NCBI RefSeq assembly: GCF_964031165.1
Contig: NZ_OZ035011.1
Span: 1,540,001-1,604,000 of the forward strand
Length of the DNA: 64,000 nt
DNA from: Rickettsiella endosymbiont of Rhagonycha lignosa
GTDB taxonomy: Bacteria > Pseudomonadota > Gammaproteobacteria > Diplorickettsiales > Diplorickettsiaceae
Reading direction: 5' to 3'
The notes beneath the pieces were generated by a model. It saw only the letters and a list, made by a program, of their open reading frames with translations, did not search any database and had not been told where the DNA came from. Shown here in pieces: positions 46,499-56,246 of the stretch. A program made the position numbers and the translations under genes. Within the stretch, counting starts at the first letter, position 1, and every line of letters begins with the position of its first letter.

Positions 46499-48056
46499 CC
46501 GGTCCAGCATTTCGAATAGCCAGGCTTACATCAAATTGCTTAAAGTTATTAATGAATTTATCGATTAACTCATGCGCCTTAAGATCATAATCTTTTGGAT
46601 TCTTCCAAGTCTTTTTTGGATTTAATAAATCACTCTCTACACCTAATAAATATTTAGGAATAGAAAAATTAAAACCCGGCAACAATTCTGATTCAGTTTT
46701 ACTTACTTCATCAGTCAAAATACCTTTAACAACGGCGCGTGTTACAGGGATAGAAAAACGTTGCCCACCATCTCCGTAGGCGCCGCCAGTCCAACCCGTA
46801 TTAACAAGATATACTTTGGCATGACTTGTTTTTAAACGCTTAATTAAAAGTTCTGCATAGATCTTAGCTGGCCGCGGGAAAAAAGGTGCACCAAAACAAG
46901 TACTAAACGTGGTCTTAATGGGCTCTGCTTGACCTACCTCAGTGCTACCCACCAATGCAGTATATCCACTTAAAAAATAATATGCCGCTTGTTCATGATT
47001 TAAACACGCAACCGGTGGTAATACGCCAAATAAATCACAACACAAGAAAATAACTGCATCTGGCAAGCGATCGACGCGATTTGCTCGAAAACGAGATTCA
47101 ATAAAATCTACTGGATAGGCGACTCGAGTATTCTGGGTTAGCGTTGCATCTTTGTAATCTGGCTCTAAAGTTTCTGGATTTAACACTACATTTTCCATTA
47201 CTGCGCCATGCCGTATAGCGTTCCATATTAAAGGTTCACGTTCTTTAGAGAGATCAATGCATTTAGCATAACAACCACCTTCAAAATTAAAGACACCCGT
47301 TTCACTCCAACCATGCTCATCATCTCCAATCAAAAAACGATCCGGATCGGCAGATAAGGTGGTTTTACCTGTCCCAGATAATCCAAAAAATAAAGCAACA
47401 TCACCCTCTTTCCCTACATTAGCTGAACAATGCATAGGTAAAACATCTACTGCGGGCAGTAAATAATTCATTACTGAAAACATTGCTTTTTTGATTTCAC
47501 CCGCATACTGATGTCCACATAATAAAACTTTACGATCGGTAAGATGGATAACTAAAGTTGCATCGCTATTAACTCCATCCCGCTGCGGATCAGTTTTCAA
47601 TCCTGGAAGACTTAATATCGTCCATTCTGCTTTATTAATTTTTCCGTAAAAATCATTTTGACGAATAAAAAGTTGTCGCGCAAATAAATTATGCCAAGCA
47701 TACTCAGTAATTACTTTGACGGGTAAATAATAGGTTGGGTCAGCCCCAACTTGAAGATTAGAAATAAATAGATCTACTTCTTTGGCATATTGTTCGGCAC
47801 GTTGCCATAACAGTTGAAAGCGATCTTCTGAAAATGCTTGATTAACAGAATCCCAATCAATGTCTTTTTCACTTTTAGGCTCAGCGACAATAAATTTGTC
47901 TTTTGGTGAACGGCCCGTTCGTTTGCCTGTAGTCACTGAAAAAGCACCATTAGCTGCGATCAGACCTTCTTTACGTTCTACAGCGTGGTTTATTAATTCT
48001 TCCGTAGATAAATCAAAAAAGGTCTTAGACGAATTTTTGGATTGAACGGCCGACAT
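46482..48056 (-). CDS. pckA: Phosphoenolpyruvate carboxykinase (ATP)
   Basis: 524 aa. Converts oxaloacetate to PEP for gluconeogenesis. Motifs: [43 protein letters not shown] (in pieces; kinase-1a P-loop), [10 protein letters not shown] and FEGGCYAK for metal, and the adenine-binding [10 protein letters not shown]. Full length. It suggests growth on amino acids or TCA intermediates, as in related intracellular bacteria. Confidence 0.97.
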   Translation of the reverse strand: MSAVQSKNSSKTFFDLSTEELINHAVERKEGLIAANGAFSVTTGKRTGRSPKDKFIVAEPKSEKDIDWDSVNQAFSEDRFQLLWQRAEQYAKEVDLFISNLQVGADPTYYLPVKVITEYAWHNLFARQLFIRQNDFYGKINKAEWTILSLPGLKTDPQRDGVNSDATLVIHLTDRKVLLCGHQYAGEIKKAMFSVMNYLLPAVDVLPMHCSANVGKEGDVALFFGLSGTGKTTLSADPDRFLIGDDEHGWSETGVFNFEGGCYAKCIDLSKEREPLIWNAIRHGAVMENVVLNPETLEPDYKDATLTQNTRVAYPVDFIESRFRANRVDRLPDAVIFLCCDLFGVLPPVACLNHEQAAYYFLSGYTALVGSTEVGQAEPIKTTFSTCFGAPFFPRPAKIYAELLIKRLKTSHAKVYLVNTGWTGGAYGDGGQRFSIPVTRAVVKGILTDEVSKTESELLPGFNFSIPKYLLGVESDLLNPKKTWKNPKDYDLKAHELIDKFINNFKQFDVSLAIRNAGPVIYTA

Positions 48057-48137
48057 AGCCTACGCTCCTTAGCTTTACAGGAGTCGGCATGTTAACACAG
48101 ATAAAATAGCAATAACATTCTAGACAAAACCTTTATA

Positions 48138-49202
48138 TTAAGGCCGCATTCTAAACGCAAAATTATTTTGCGATTCATAGGATTCAGCGGGTGGCGATAA
48201 AGCTAAAGGAGAAAAAATTAGTTTGGATATTATATTTAATAATATTAATATAAAATCTCGATAATTTTCTAGTATCAAATCATAGATTTGATTTTTAAAC
48301 CCATATTTTTTAAAAAAACCAGGTGAAGCCCATGGCAAATCTGGAGTTAATAGCTTCGAAAATTCAGGAAAATGAGTTTTTGAGCTGAAATCAAAAAGTT
48401 CCGATTGTACTGTGAAATCTATATCTTCTTTAGATAATTTTTTTGTCCTAATTTCTTTGGATTCAGAATCTAAGGTGATAGTGTGTTTTACAGTAAACTC
48501 CATTAAACTAATATGTTGTTTCGTATTAAAACCTAAACAAGGAACAACATTTTCTTGATCCATTAACTGCAACCTAAGCTTGTGATGATTAGAGTTATAT
48601 AACTTATTTTTAATAAAATTTTGAAAATAAGCAATTTTTTCTAGTTCTGATTCTTTTAAAATACAAGTAACCATTTCGCCATTTTCATTACAAACTATTT
48701 TAAAACCCTATTCAGGAAGGAATTTTAATTTGCTTACACTAAATTTCTCAGTAATTACCAATTGTTCAGAGCTAAACTCACAAACAATATGATGTCTACT
48801 TCCATCAGAAGTAGAGGGTGCAAAACCTAATGAATTTAAATGAAATTCTAAAAAACGCCTTGCAGAGTAAAACATTCCTCCCTGATGAAAATTGAGCAAA
48901 ATAAACTCTTGGAATTTTTCATCTAAATTTTTTATCCTACTAAAAAAAAATTCGTCTGGATCAGGCTCTATTGGTTTTTTTTCTGGAAATTAAGTATTTT
49001 TATCAAGGTTAATCTGTGTATAGGACCATTCTCCTAATTCATCATCTTTAACTGTTAAACCGTGTATTCTTTTTAAATCCTGCCCTACTTGACTTTTACT
49101 CCCTGTGTTATCCGCATGAGCAAATCTTTGCAATGCTTGAAGACACTCCCCCTCAAAGCTTAATTCGATCAGCTTATTCTCCGATGTTGGAATTTTTGTC
49201 AT
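48138..49202 (-). pseudogene. Unknown gene broken by two in-frame stop codons
   Basis: The minus strand from the ATG at 49202 (MTKIPTSENKLIELSFEGE) to the stop at 48138 is one continuous frame of 355 codons, interrupted only by TAA at 48990-48992 and TAG at 48708-48710. I translated across both: after INLDKNT-stop comes FPEKKPIEPDPDEFFFSR, and after SKLKFLPE-stop comes GFKIVCNENGEMVTCILK. There is no frameshift. Both junctions read as ordinary protein, so this is probably a recently inactivated gene. The product would be cytosolic with a hydrophobic segment near the end (YRDFILILLNIISKLIF). No family recognised; a former effector is possible. Confidence 0.75.
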
Positions 49203-49301
49203 TATTTTTACTAATTAAATTTCAGGTATTTTAAATGCAAATAACTTGAATTAATTATATTATATTAGCAGAATAGTCTTAAGTTAAAATTAAATAGGCC
49301 T

Positions 49302-50396
49302 ATGATTACCTCAAAACCACGTTTACTCACTGGCGATACTCCGACGGGTAAACTCCATCTTGGCCATTGGGTAGGCTCTCTAGCTTTACGCATAGGCTTA
49401 CAAAAAAGCTATGATTGTTACTTTATTATCGCTAATGTTCATGCATTTACTACGCGCGCGGAATTTCCTGAAGAAATTCGGCAGAATACTTTAGAGATTG
49501 CATTAGATTATCTCGCCGCCGGCATCGACCCTAAACAAAGTCATATTTTTGTTCAATCGGAAGTTCCCGCCATTGCTGAACTTACCTGCTTTTTCAGTAT
49601 GCTGATTTCTTTTCCTAGAGTTATGCGTAATCCAACTATTAAAGATGAAATCCGCCAAAAAAATCTTGGTGAGAATTATCCTTTTGGTTTTTTATTGTAT
49701 CCAGTCGGTCAGGTGGCAGATATACTTAGTTTTCGCCCTGAAATTGTACCTGTAGGGGAAGATCAAATTGCTCACCTAGAGTTAGCACGCGAATGCGCAC
49801 GTCGCTTTAACCAAATTTATTGCGGAGTTGATCCACAAACAAAAGATGAAAATTATGTTTCCAGCGGAGGATTGTTTCCTATTGTCCAACCGAAACTCAG
49901 CCCAGTGCGTCGTTTAATTGGAACTGGACCACCCAACGCTGATGGGATATTTCCCAAAATGAGTAAATCTTTAAATAATGCCATTTATCTAAGTGATGAC
50001 CCCGATACAATCAAGAAAAAAGTGATGGGCATGTATACCGATCCACATCGATTACGAGCGACGGACCCGGGAACTGTTGAAAATAATCCTTTATGGATAT
50101 TCCATGATGTATTTAATCCAGATAAAGGCTGGGTTATTGAAGCGAAAGATAAATATCGTAAAGGACAGATTAAAGATGTTGAATGTAAACATCGATTAGT
50201 CGATATTTTGGTTGAAATAACGCAACCGATGCGTGAGCGTCGAAAAACCTACGAAAATGAACTAGGGGAGGTCTTAAAGATTTTAAAACAAGGAACGGAG
50301 CAAGCCAATAAAATTGCTGAAGACACTTTAGAAAAAGTTAAAACCTTTATGAAACAGGATTACTTTAAACGTACTCTTAAACTAAAGAAAGATTAG
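49302..50396 (+). CDS. trpS: Tryptophanyl-tRNA synthetase
   Basis: 364 aa, class I. HIGH motif TGKLHLGHWVGSL and KMSKS in [25 protein letters not shown] binds substrate. It carries an insertion between these (QPKLSPVRRLIGTGPPNADG), as in the longer TrpRS subtype, against 334 aa in E. coli. Stand-alone, converging on dcd. Confidence 0.96.
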   Translation: MITSKPRLLTGDTPTGKLHLGHWVGSLALRIGLQKSYDCYFIIANVHAFTTRAEFPEEIRQNTLEIALDYLAAGIDPKQSHIFVQSEVPAIAELTCFFSMLISFPRVMRNPTIKDEIRQKNLGENYPFGFLLYPVGQVADILSFRPEIVPVGEDQIAHLELARECARRFNQIYCGVDPQTKDENYVSSGGLFPIVQPKLSPVRRLIGTGPPNADGIFPKMSKSLNNAIYLSDDPDTIKKKVMGMYTDPHRLRATDPGTVENNPLWIFHDVFNPDKGWVIEAKDKYRKGQIKDVECKHRLVDILVEITQPMRERRKTYENELGEVLKILKQGTEQANKIAEDTLEKVKTFMKQDYFKRTLKLKKD

Positions 50397-50408
50397 AGAT
50401 AAGAATTT

Positions 50409-50975
50409 TTAAGTCACAGGTAAAGTCACTCCTCTCTGACCTTGATATTTGCCTTGTCGATCTCGATAAGAAACTTGGCAAATCTCATCAGATTCCAAAA
50501 ATAACATTTGTGCCACACCCTCATTTGCGTATATTTTAGCAGGCAAGGGCGTCGTATTGGAAAATTCCAAGGTGACTTGACCTTCCCACTCGGGTTCTAA
50601 TGGAGTGACATTCACAATAATTCCACAACGTGCATAAGTTGATTTACCGACACAAATGGTAAGAATATTCCGTGGAATGCGAAAATATTCAACCGTATGC
50701 GCTAAAGCAAATGAATTCGGAGGAATAATACACACATCATTTTTTATATCGACAAAACTTCCTTCCGAAAAACTTTTAGGATCAACAATAGCAGAATTGA
50801 TATTCGTAAAAACACGAAACTCATTAGCACAACGTACATCATATCCATAGCTAGAAACGCCATAAGAAATGATCCGCCCACTCGCCGTTTGACGCACCTG
50901 TTTCGATTCAAACGGCGCTATCATATTGTAATCTTTTGCCATGCGGCAAATCCATGCATCAGATTTAATGGACAT
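50409..50975 (-). CDS. dcd: dCTP deaminase
   Basis: Makes dUTP from dCTP for thymidylate synthesis. 188 aa from the ATG at 50975 ([12 protein letters not shown]), which has GAGGA 8 nt upstream and is the standard N-terminus; the 37 extra codons before it come from repeat copy D. Motifs: [44 protein letters not shown] and [11 protein letters not shown]. Confidence 0.97.
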   Translation of the reverse strand: MSIKSDAWICRMAKDYNMIAPFESKQVRQTASGRIISYGVSSYGYDVRCANEFRVFTNINSAIVDPKSFSEGSFVDIKNDVCIIPPNSFALAHTVEYFRIPRNILTICVGKSTYARCGIIVNVTPLEPEWEGQVTLEFSNTTPLPAKIYANEGVAQMLFLESDEICQVSYRDRQGKYQGQRGVTLPVT

Positions 50976-50993
50976 AATTTTTTCCTCAATGCT

Positions 50994-51107
50994 CTTTGCA
51001 TTTGAATTTATTTCTACTGTAGCTCCATTCGCAATCATGATGGCTATCATATTACCAAATTGCTTAAGAACGCTGCACTTGCACAAAACTCAATTGTTGT
51101 GAGTATA
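50994..51107 (-). repeat. ~110-bp dispersed repeat, copy D (upstream of dcd), diverged
   Basis: Minus-strand reading: TATACTCACAACAATTGAGT, TTTGTGCAAGTGCAGCG, AAGCAATTTGGTAATATGAT, ATCATGATTGCGAATGGAGC, then ACAGTAG and TAAATTCAAATGCAAAG. The same blocks occur in the same order as in copies A and C. It fills the gap between mrp and dcd and ends 18 bp before the dcd ATG. Confidence 0.6.
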
Positions 51108-51926
51108 CTATTTTTTCTCTATGACAATTTTCGGAAACCGATAAGCTGTCTTTGATTGACTTAGCTGTTCGACTATTTTTTTGGCTATTTCTCGATAGAC
51201 ATCAGCAATTTCACTGCGTGGTTCTGCAATAAAAATAGGTTTGCCTGAATCCGCTTGTTTACGAATCCGGCTGTCTAACGGTAAAACACCTAATAAATTA
51301 ATATTGTACTCTTTGGCAATTCGTTCGCCACCACCATCACCAAAAATAGGTTCCTCATGACCACATTGTCTACAAACATGCATACACATATTCTCAACTA
51401 CACCCAATAAAGGCACTTTAACTTTATTAAACATTCCTATCGCTTTGCGTACATCCAACAAAGCAATATCTTGAGGAGTCGTTATAATCACTGCTCCGGC
51501 GAGAGGGATTTTTTGTGTGAGAGTCAACTGGATATCACCAGTGCCTGGCGGTAAATCGACGATTAAATAATCCAAATTATCCCAATGTGTATCATTTAAC
51601 AGTTGCTGTAAAGCACCTGTTGCCATCGGTCCACGCCATATCATAGGCGTATTCACATCAATCAAATAACCTATAGACATAGATTGTAAGCCATAGGCAT
51701 ATACAGGCTCTAAGGTTTTACCATCCTTACTAGTCGGCTTCTCACTAACACCTAACATCTGGGGTTGATTAGGGCCATAGATATCCGCATCCAATATTCC
51801 AACTTTAACATCTTTTTTTTCTGCGAGCGCCAATGCTAGATTTACGGCAGTTGTTGATTTGCCAACACCCCCTTTTCCAGAGGCAACTGCAATTATATAT
51901 TTAACTCGATCAGTAAGCTTTAACAT
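51108..51926 (-). CDS. apbC: Iron-sulfur cluster carrier ATPase (ApbC/Mrp)
   Basis: 272 aa P-loop ATPase. The deviant Walker A is ASGKGGVGKSTTAVNLA, then DADIYGPNQPQMLG, DLPPGTGDIQLTLTQ and the cluster-binding CxxC in CMHVCRQCGH. It carries Fe-S clusters to apo-proteins. The N-terminal DUF59 domain of E. coli Mrp (369 aa) is absent. No convincing Shine-Dalgarno before the ATG at 51926. Divergent from metG; the metG-apbC-dcd neighbourhood is conserved. Confidence 0.94.
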   Translation of the reverse strand: MLKLTDRVKYIIAVASGKGGVGKSTTAVNLALALAEKKDVKVGILDADIYGPNQPQMLGVSEKPTSKDGKTLEPVYAYGLQSMSIGYLIDVNTPMIWRGPMATGALQQLLNDTHWDNLDYLIVDLPPGTGDIQLTLTQKIPLAGAVIITTPQDIALLDVRKAIGMFNKVKVPLLGVVENMCMHVCRQCGHEEPIFGDGGGERIAKEYNINLLGVLPLDSRIRKQADSGKPIFIAEPRSEIADVYREIAKKIVEQLSQSKTAYRFPKIVIEKK

Positions 51927-52008
51927 AGGGGGTATTTCAAATTATAGCTTGACGCCACTCCTCGCAAAAAGGCAGAATCTAGGAATCAATAATACGCAAA
52001 AGATAAGT

Positions 52009-53670
52009 ATGCAGCAAACACCTCGTAAATTATTAGTTACTATCGCATTACCTTATGCTAATGGCTCTTTACATATCGGTCATTTATTAGAACATATTCA
52101 AGGGGATATTTGGGTACGTTTTCAAAAAATGCTAGAGCGCGATTGTATTTTCATCTCGGGCGAAGACGCGCATGGAACTCCCGTGATGTTAGCAGCTCAA
52201 CATCGAGGAATCAGCCCTGATACATTAGTAGCTCAAATTGCCGAAGAACATAAACGTGATCTTTCTGGGTTTTATATTGATTTTGATAAGTTTTACACAA
52301 CTCATTCACCAGAAACTGAAGCATTCATAACACTTATTTATCAAAGAATGAAAAATAAAGGGGATGTGTATAGCAAAATTATTCAACAAGCTTATGATCC
52401 TAAAGCGCAAATGTTTTTGCCGGATCGTTATGTGAAAGGTATCTGTCCTTGTTGCAAAACTCCTGGTCAATTTGGTGATAATTGTGAAGTATGTAGTTCT
52501 ACCTATTCCCCTCTGGATCTCATTGATCCTAAATCGACAATTACAGGGGCTACGCCGGTAGCAAAAGACTCAGAACATTATTTTTTTCAGCTTTCTAATT
52601 ACACCGAATTCTTGCATAACTGGATAACCCAGGGTCATCATCTTGCCGAAGAAATAAGTAATAAGCTTCTAGAATGGTTTAAAGAAGGTTTACATGATCT
52701 AGATATTTCACGTGATGCGCCTTATTTTGGTTTTAAAATTCCGGGAACGGAGAATAAATTTTTTTATGTATGGATCGATGCACCTATCGGCTATATGGCA
52801 GCCTTTAAAAATCTTTGCCTGCATCGAAAGGATTTAAATTTTGACGAATATTGGTATCCTGCCACTAATACCGAATTGTATCATTTTATTGGTAAAGATA
52901 TCATTAATTTTCATGCTATCTTTTGGCCAGCTATTTTAAAAAGTGCAGATTTTCGTACACCTACAGCAATTTTTGTACATGGTTATGTGACTGTTAATGG
53001 TCAAAAAATGTCAAAATCCCGCGGAACCTATATTTCCGCACGGCACTACCTTAATCATTTAGATCCCGAATATTTACGTTATTATTTTGCTTCCAAACTA
53101 AGTCACAAAACAGAAGATATTGATTTTAGTTGGCATGATTTTATCCAAAAAATTAATTCGGATTTAATCGGTAAGCTAGTCAATATTGCTAGTCGTTGTG
53201 CGAGTTTTATTAATAAAAAATTTGCTAATAAACTATCGGTAACTTTATTGATGCCTAATCTAATTGTTGAGTTTATAAGTAAAGGTGATGAAATTGCAGC
53301 TTATTATGAAAACCGAGATTACAATCGAGCAATGAAAAGCATTATGGAATTAGCTGATCAAGCTAATCAAATGATAGATGCTGAGAAACCTTGGCTCTTG
53401 ATAAAAAATTCTGACTCAATTCGACGAGCTCATGAGGTATGCAGCTTAGGTTTAAATCTTTTTAGAATTTTAATGATTTACTTAAAACCGGTATTACCTA
53501 TCACAGCTGGAAAAACAGAAAAATTTCTAAATATTCCTGTAATGACTTGGGACCAACGACAAAATACCTTATTGGATCATACTATTAATACTTTTGAACC
53601 CTTATTACAGCGCATCCCTGAAGAAATTATCCAGAATATGCAGAAAACGGATTCTATTGCTACCAATTAA
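52009..53670 (+). CDS. metG: Methionyl-tRNA synthetase
   Basis: 553 aa from the ATG at 52009 (MQQTPRKLLVTIALPYANGS); the frame opens earlier, at 51859, but that part overlaps apbC. HIGH motif SLHIGHLLEHIQGD, KMSKS in GQKMSKSRGTYIS and a four-Cys zinc knuckle CPCCKTPGQFGDNCEVC. It stops after the anticodon-binding domain, lacking the C-terminal dimerisation/tRNA-binding domain of E. coli MetG (677 aa). Confidence 0.97.
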   Translation: MQQTPRKLLVTIALPYANGSLHIGHLLEHIQGDIWVRFQKMLERDCIFISGEDAHGTPVMLAAQHRGISPDTLVAQIAEEHKRDLSGFYIDFDKFYTTHSPETEAFITLIYQRMKNKGDVYSKIIQQAYDPKAQMFLPDRYVKGICPCCKTPGQFGDNCEVCSSTYSPLDLIDPKSTITGATPVAKDSEHYFFQLSNYTEFLHNWITQGHHLAEEISNKLLEWFKEGLHDLDISRDAPYFGFKIPGTENKFFYVWIDAPIGYMAAFKNLCLHRKDLNFDEYWYPATNTELYHFIGKDIINFHAIFWPAILKSADFRTPTAIFVHGYVTVNGQKMSKSRGTYISARHYLNHLDPEYLRYYFASKLSHKTEDIDFSWHDFIQKINSDLIGKLVNIASRCASFINKKFANKLSVTLLMPNLIVEFISKGDEIAAYYENRDYNRAMKSIMELADQANQMIDAEKPWLLIKNSDSIRRAHEVCSLGLNLFRILMIYLKPVLPITAGKTEKFLNIPVMTWDQRQNTLLDHTINTFEPLLQRIPEEIIQNMQKTDSIATN

Positions 53671-53697
53671 ACTAGTTATTGTTTATCTTATCTAAAA

Positions 53698-54351
53698 ATG
53701 AAATCGAAAAAAATATCTATTTCAACAAAAGATCTTACAGCTCTAGTTAACGAGATTGACGCTTTACTTCCACAAACACAATGTGGCCAGTGTAGTTATT
53801 CTGGTTGCCTCCCTTATGCTCAAGCTATTGCAGAAGATCAAGCTAAAATAAATCGTTGCCCGCCGGGAGGTATAAAAACGCTGCAAAGTTTGGCAAAATT
53901 GCTAGAAAAAAAATCTGAACCATTTATGGAAGAAATGCATAAACAGATAACCCCACCCATGATAGCGTCTATACGCGAGGCTGAGTGCATTGGGTGTACG
54001 AAATGCATCCAAGCGTGTCCTGTCGACGCTATTCTTGGCGCTGCCAAGCAATTACATGTTGTATTAACGCAAGAATGCACTGGATGTAGACTTTGTCTTT
54101 CGCCTTGCCCGGTTGACTGTATTGATATATTGTCGTTAAGTCGGTCTAATTATAATCCCCAACAAGCACGAGAACGTTATTATGCAAAAAAACAACGTCT
54201 TGAATTAACACAAGATCAAACTAGTCTAATTAAAAATAAAACTCAACCACAAAACGAACAAAATGCTTATATTCAAGCTGCAATTAGACGAGTGAAAGAA
54301 AAAAAACAACGCTTACAATCGACACACACAAAGCTCGCTAATAACATTTAA
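53698..54351 (+). CDS. RnfB-like 4Fe-4S ferredoxin, stand-alone
   Basis: 217 aa. An N-terminal 4Fe-4S domain ([19 protein letters not shown] ... RCPPGG) and two ferredoxin clusters ([16 protein letters not shown] and [16 protein letters not shown]) follow the RnfB/RsxB order. The N-terminal membrane helix of RnfB is missing, and the C-terminal ~60 residues are basic and coiled. No rnfA, C, D, G or E is near. It sits 27 bp after metG. Probably a soluble electron carrier; the partner is unknown. Confidence 0.85.
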   Translation: MKSKKISISTKDLTALVNEIDALLPQTQCGQCSYSGCLPYAQAIAEDQAKINRCPPGGIKTLQSLAKLLEKKSEPFMEEMHKQITPPMIASIREAECIGCTKCIQACPVDAILGAAKQLHVVLTQECTGCRLCLSPCPVDCIDILSLSRSNYNPQQARERYYAKKQRLELTQDQTSLIKNKTQPQNEQNAYIQAAIRRVKEKKQRLQSTHTKLANNI

Positions 54352-54361
54352 CTAAACATAA

Positions 54362-54970
54362 CTAAACATCTAATACTTGATAGATATTGTAGTTTTCTGA
54401 ATAAGTGAAGATTTGACCAGTTTTAATATCAAAAAACCAACGATGGATAGTTAATGCTTGAGTTTCTGTTTTTTCTTTAATCCAAGGAAATGTCATACAG
54501 TTTTCATAAGAACGATTTAAAGCTAATTTTGCATATTCATCTGGATTTTTTATCTGATTCCCAGGTATTTTTATTGAAGAAACCCATTTAGTAATAAAAT
54601 CGTTTTGTGATAAATTTTGGCTATTTAATAAAGCATCTATTCCTCCGCATTGACTATGGCCTAATAAAATAAGATGCTTAATATTCAACAAACAAATTCC
54701 AAATTCTAAAGCGGCGCTTGTTCCATGCAAAGCTTCATCCTTTTGGTAAGGCGGCACTATATTCGCAACATTGCGCACCACAAATAAATCGCCCGGATTA
54801 CATTGTAGTATTAGTGCTGGATCGACACGTGAATCACAACATGAAACAACCATTATTTGCGGTTTTTGACCCGTGTCGGATAAGTATCGCATTACAGCAT
54901 TATCACCGACAGCATATTTTTTTCTAAATACACTGTACCCATGCAATATTTTACTAAAAATATGACCCAT
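54362..54970 (-). CDS. Beta-class carbonic anhydrase
   Basis: About 202 aa. Zinc ligands are in VSCCDSRVD (Cys-x-Asp-x-Arg) and LLGHSQCGG (His-x2-Cys); VVRNVANIVPP is the conserved strand. Interconverts CO2 and bicarbonate, supplying CarB and carboxylases. The frame opens at an ATG at 54982, but the ATG at 54970 (MGHIFSKILHGY) has GGAG 6-7 nt upstream and is my choice. Confidence 0.94.
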   Translation of the reverse strand: MGHIFSKILHGYSVFRKKYAVGDNAVMRYLSDTGQKPQIMVVSCCDSRVDPALILQCNPGDLFVVRNVANIVPPYQKDEALHGTSAALEFGICLLNIKHLILLGHSQCGGIDALLNSQNLSQNDFITKWVSSIKIPGNQIKNPDEYAKLALNRSYENCMTFPWIKEKTETQALTIHRWFFDIKTGQIFTYSENYNIYQVLDV

Positions 54971-55339
54971 GTTTTTCTCCATATCAATACTTACTTTAAA
55001 TAAATATTTAATTTGAGACTGGTTTATTATTATAAAAAAGAGCCAAAAATTACCTTTGAATAGTTAAAATCGTTAATACTAAACTAGATACTTCAATCCT
55101 TAATTAAGATATTAAATTTAACCATCATTAATGATTCTCTTTAGTGATATTACGACAAAAATATATCAAAGAAAAGCCAATAAAAACAGACAATTGTTTA
55201 AAATGTGGTAAATATATTTCTAGATATTAACGACGAGCATTTTCGAAATACTTTAAATTTTTATGAATTTATTTACGATAAGCATCTGAAAGTTCTAGAT
55301 AAAATTCAGCAACGCAAATGACGAGTTTCTTTAAAGAAA
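54971..55339. other. AT-rich intergenic region between carbonic anhydrase and tRNA-Glu
   Basis: About 370 bp with no convincing gene. A 38-codon plus-strand frame (55205-55321, GTG start, MVNIFLDINDEHFRN then FYEFIYDKHLKVLDK) reads like a charged helix and might be a gene remnant; it has no Shine-Dalgarno. Confidence 0.4.
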
Positions 55340-55415
55340 TGGCGTCCCCAAGGGGAGTCGAACCCCTGTTACCGCCGTGAAAGGGCGGTGTCCTAGGCCT
55401 CTAGACGATGGGGAC
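55340..55415 (-). tRNA. tRNA-Glu (TTC)
   Basis: 76 nt on the minus strand with CCA encoded (55340-55342). The acceptor GTCCCCA pairs with TGGGGAC; the anticodon stem CCGCC/GGCGG and loop CTTTCAC give TTC; the T arm GGTTCGACTCC is standard. A good promoter lies just upstream. Confidence 0.96.
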
Positions 55416-55435
55416 CTACGGTTTTAAAGTCCGCT

Positions 55436-55464
55436 ATTTTGGCTGCGCTGGACTAGAATGTCAA
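55436..55464 (-). promoter_or_regulatory. Promoter of tRNA-Glu
   Basis: On the minus strand a perfect TTGACA (55459-55464) and CAAAAT (55436-55441) are 17 bp apart; the start point would be roughly 10-15 nt before the tRNA. Confidence 0.55.
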
Positions 55465-55554
55465 TGTCTAAAATAAATACATGAAAGCGTTTTTTACAAA
55501 ATCTATTTTTACCCTGTATATTAAGCTTAATTATTTTTAACGGGGGATAGTCTC

Positions 55555-56217
55555 ATGTCTAACCAAACTATAAACCTTAGCGATGCACTCTATCAATATA
55601 TGTTATCCATTTCCTTGCATGAGCCTGCCATTTTAAAGTCGTTAAGAGAAACGACGCTTAAATTATCATCCCATGGTATGCAAATCTCACCTGAACAAGG
55701 CCAATTGATGGCACTTCTGGTTGAATTAATTGGTGCTAAAAGAACTTTAGAGATAGGGGTCTACACGGGTTATAGCTCTTTAGTCATAGCTTTATCCTTA
55801 CCTGAAACAGGAAAAATTATTGCGTGTGACATTAATACTGAAACAAGCGCTATAGCGCAAGATTTTTGGCAAAAAGCCGGTGTAGCCCATAAAATTGATC
55901 TGAAATTAGCACCGGCATTGGAAACTCTTGATAGTTTAATTAAGCAAAATTACTCGAATAATTTTGACTTTATCTTTATTGATGCAGATAAGCAAAATTA
56001 TTTAAATTATTATGAGCGTTCATTAACATTACTGCGACCAGGTGGTCTAATGGTAATCGATAATGTCCTATGGAGTGGCCGCGTCGCTGATACACACATC
56101 CATGACAAACAAACTCTAGCTATTCGCGCATTTAACCAAACTATTTATCAAGATAAACGTATTAGTATGAGTTTAATACCCGTAGGTGATGGACTTACTT
56201 TAATAAGAAAACGTTAG
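55555..56217 (+). CDS. SAM-dependent O-methyltransferase (CCoAOMT/catechol-type)
   Basis: 220 aa class I methyltransferase. SAM motif I TLEIGVYTGYSSLVIA, then IIACDINTET, FIFIDADKQNYLNYYE and GGLMVIDNVLWSGRVAD match the O-methyltransferase family 3 that includes caffeoyl-CoA and catechol enzymes. The metal-binding Asp residues are present. The substrate is unknown. GGGGGA precedes the ATG. Confidence 0.9.
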   Translation: MSNQTINLSDALYQYMLSISLHEPAILKSLRETTLKLSSHGMQISPEQGQLMALLVELIGAKRTLEIGVYTGYSSLVIALSLPETGKIIACDINTETSAIAQDFWQKAGVAHKIDLKLAPALETLDSLIKQNYSNNFDFIFIDADKQNYLNYYERSLTLLRPGGLMVIDNVLWSGRVADTHIHDKQTLAIRAFNQTIYQDKRISMSLIPVGDGLTLIRKR

Positions 56218-56246
56218 TTGGTCCTCGGTTCTTTGAATAAAGAAAA

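Noticed and set aside
40994-51107. Reading the four repeats as integron attC sites
   Set aside because: No GTTRRRY-type core sites, no integrase, and the genes between are ordinary chromosomal genes in both orientations.
40994-51107. CRISPR array
   Set aside because: The copies are kilobases apart and diverged, not short regular repeats with spacers; no cas genes.
51859-52008. 50-codon N-terminal extension of metG
   Set aside because: It overlaps the divergent apbC gene, and the family N-terminus begins at the ATG at 52009.
55205-55321. 38-codon GTG-initiated ORF before tRNA-Glu
   Set aside because: No ribosome site and no recognised family; could be a remnant but chance is not excluded.
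56218-56246. TTCTTT/AAAGAA dyad between the O-methyltransferase gene and parE as a terminator
   Set aside because: The stem is only six A-T-rich pairs and no T-run follows on either strand.
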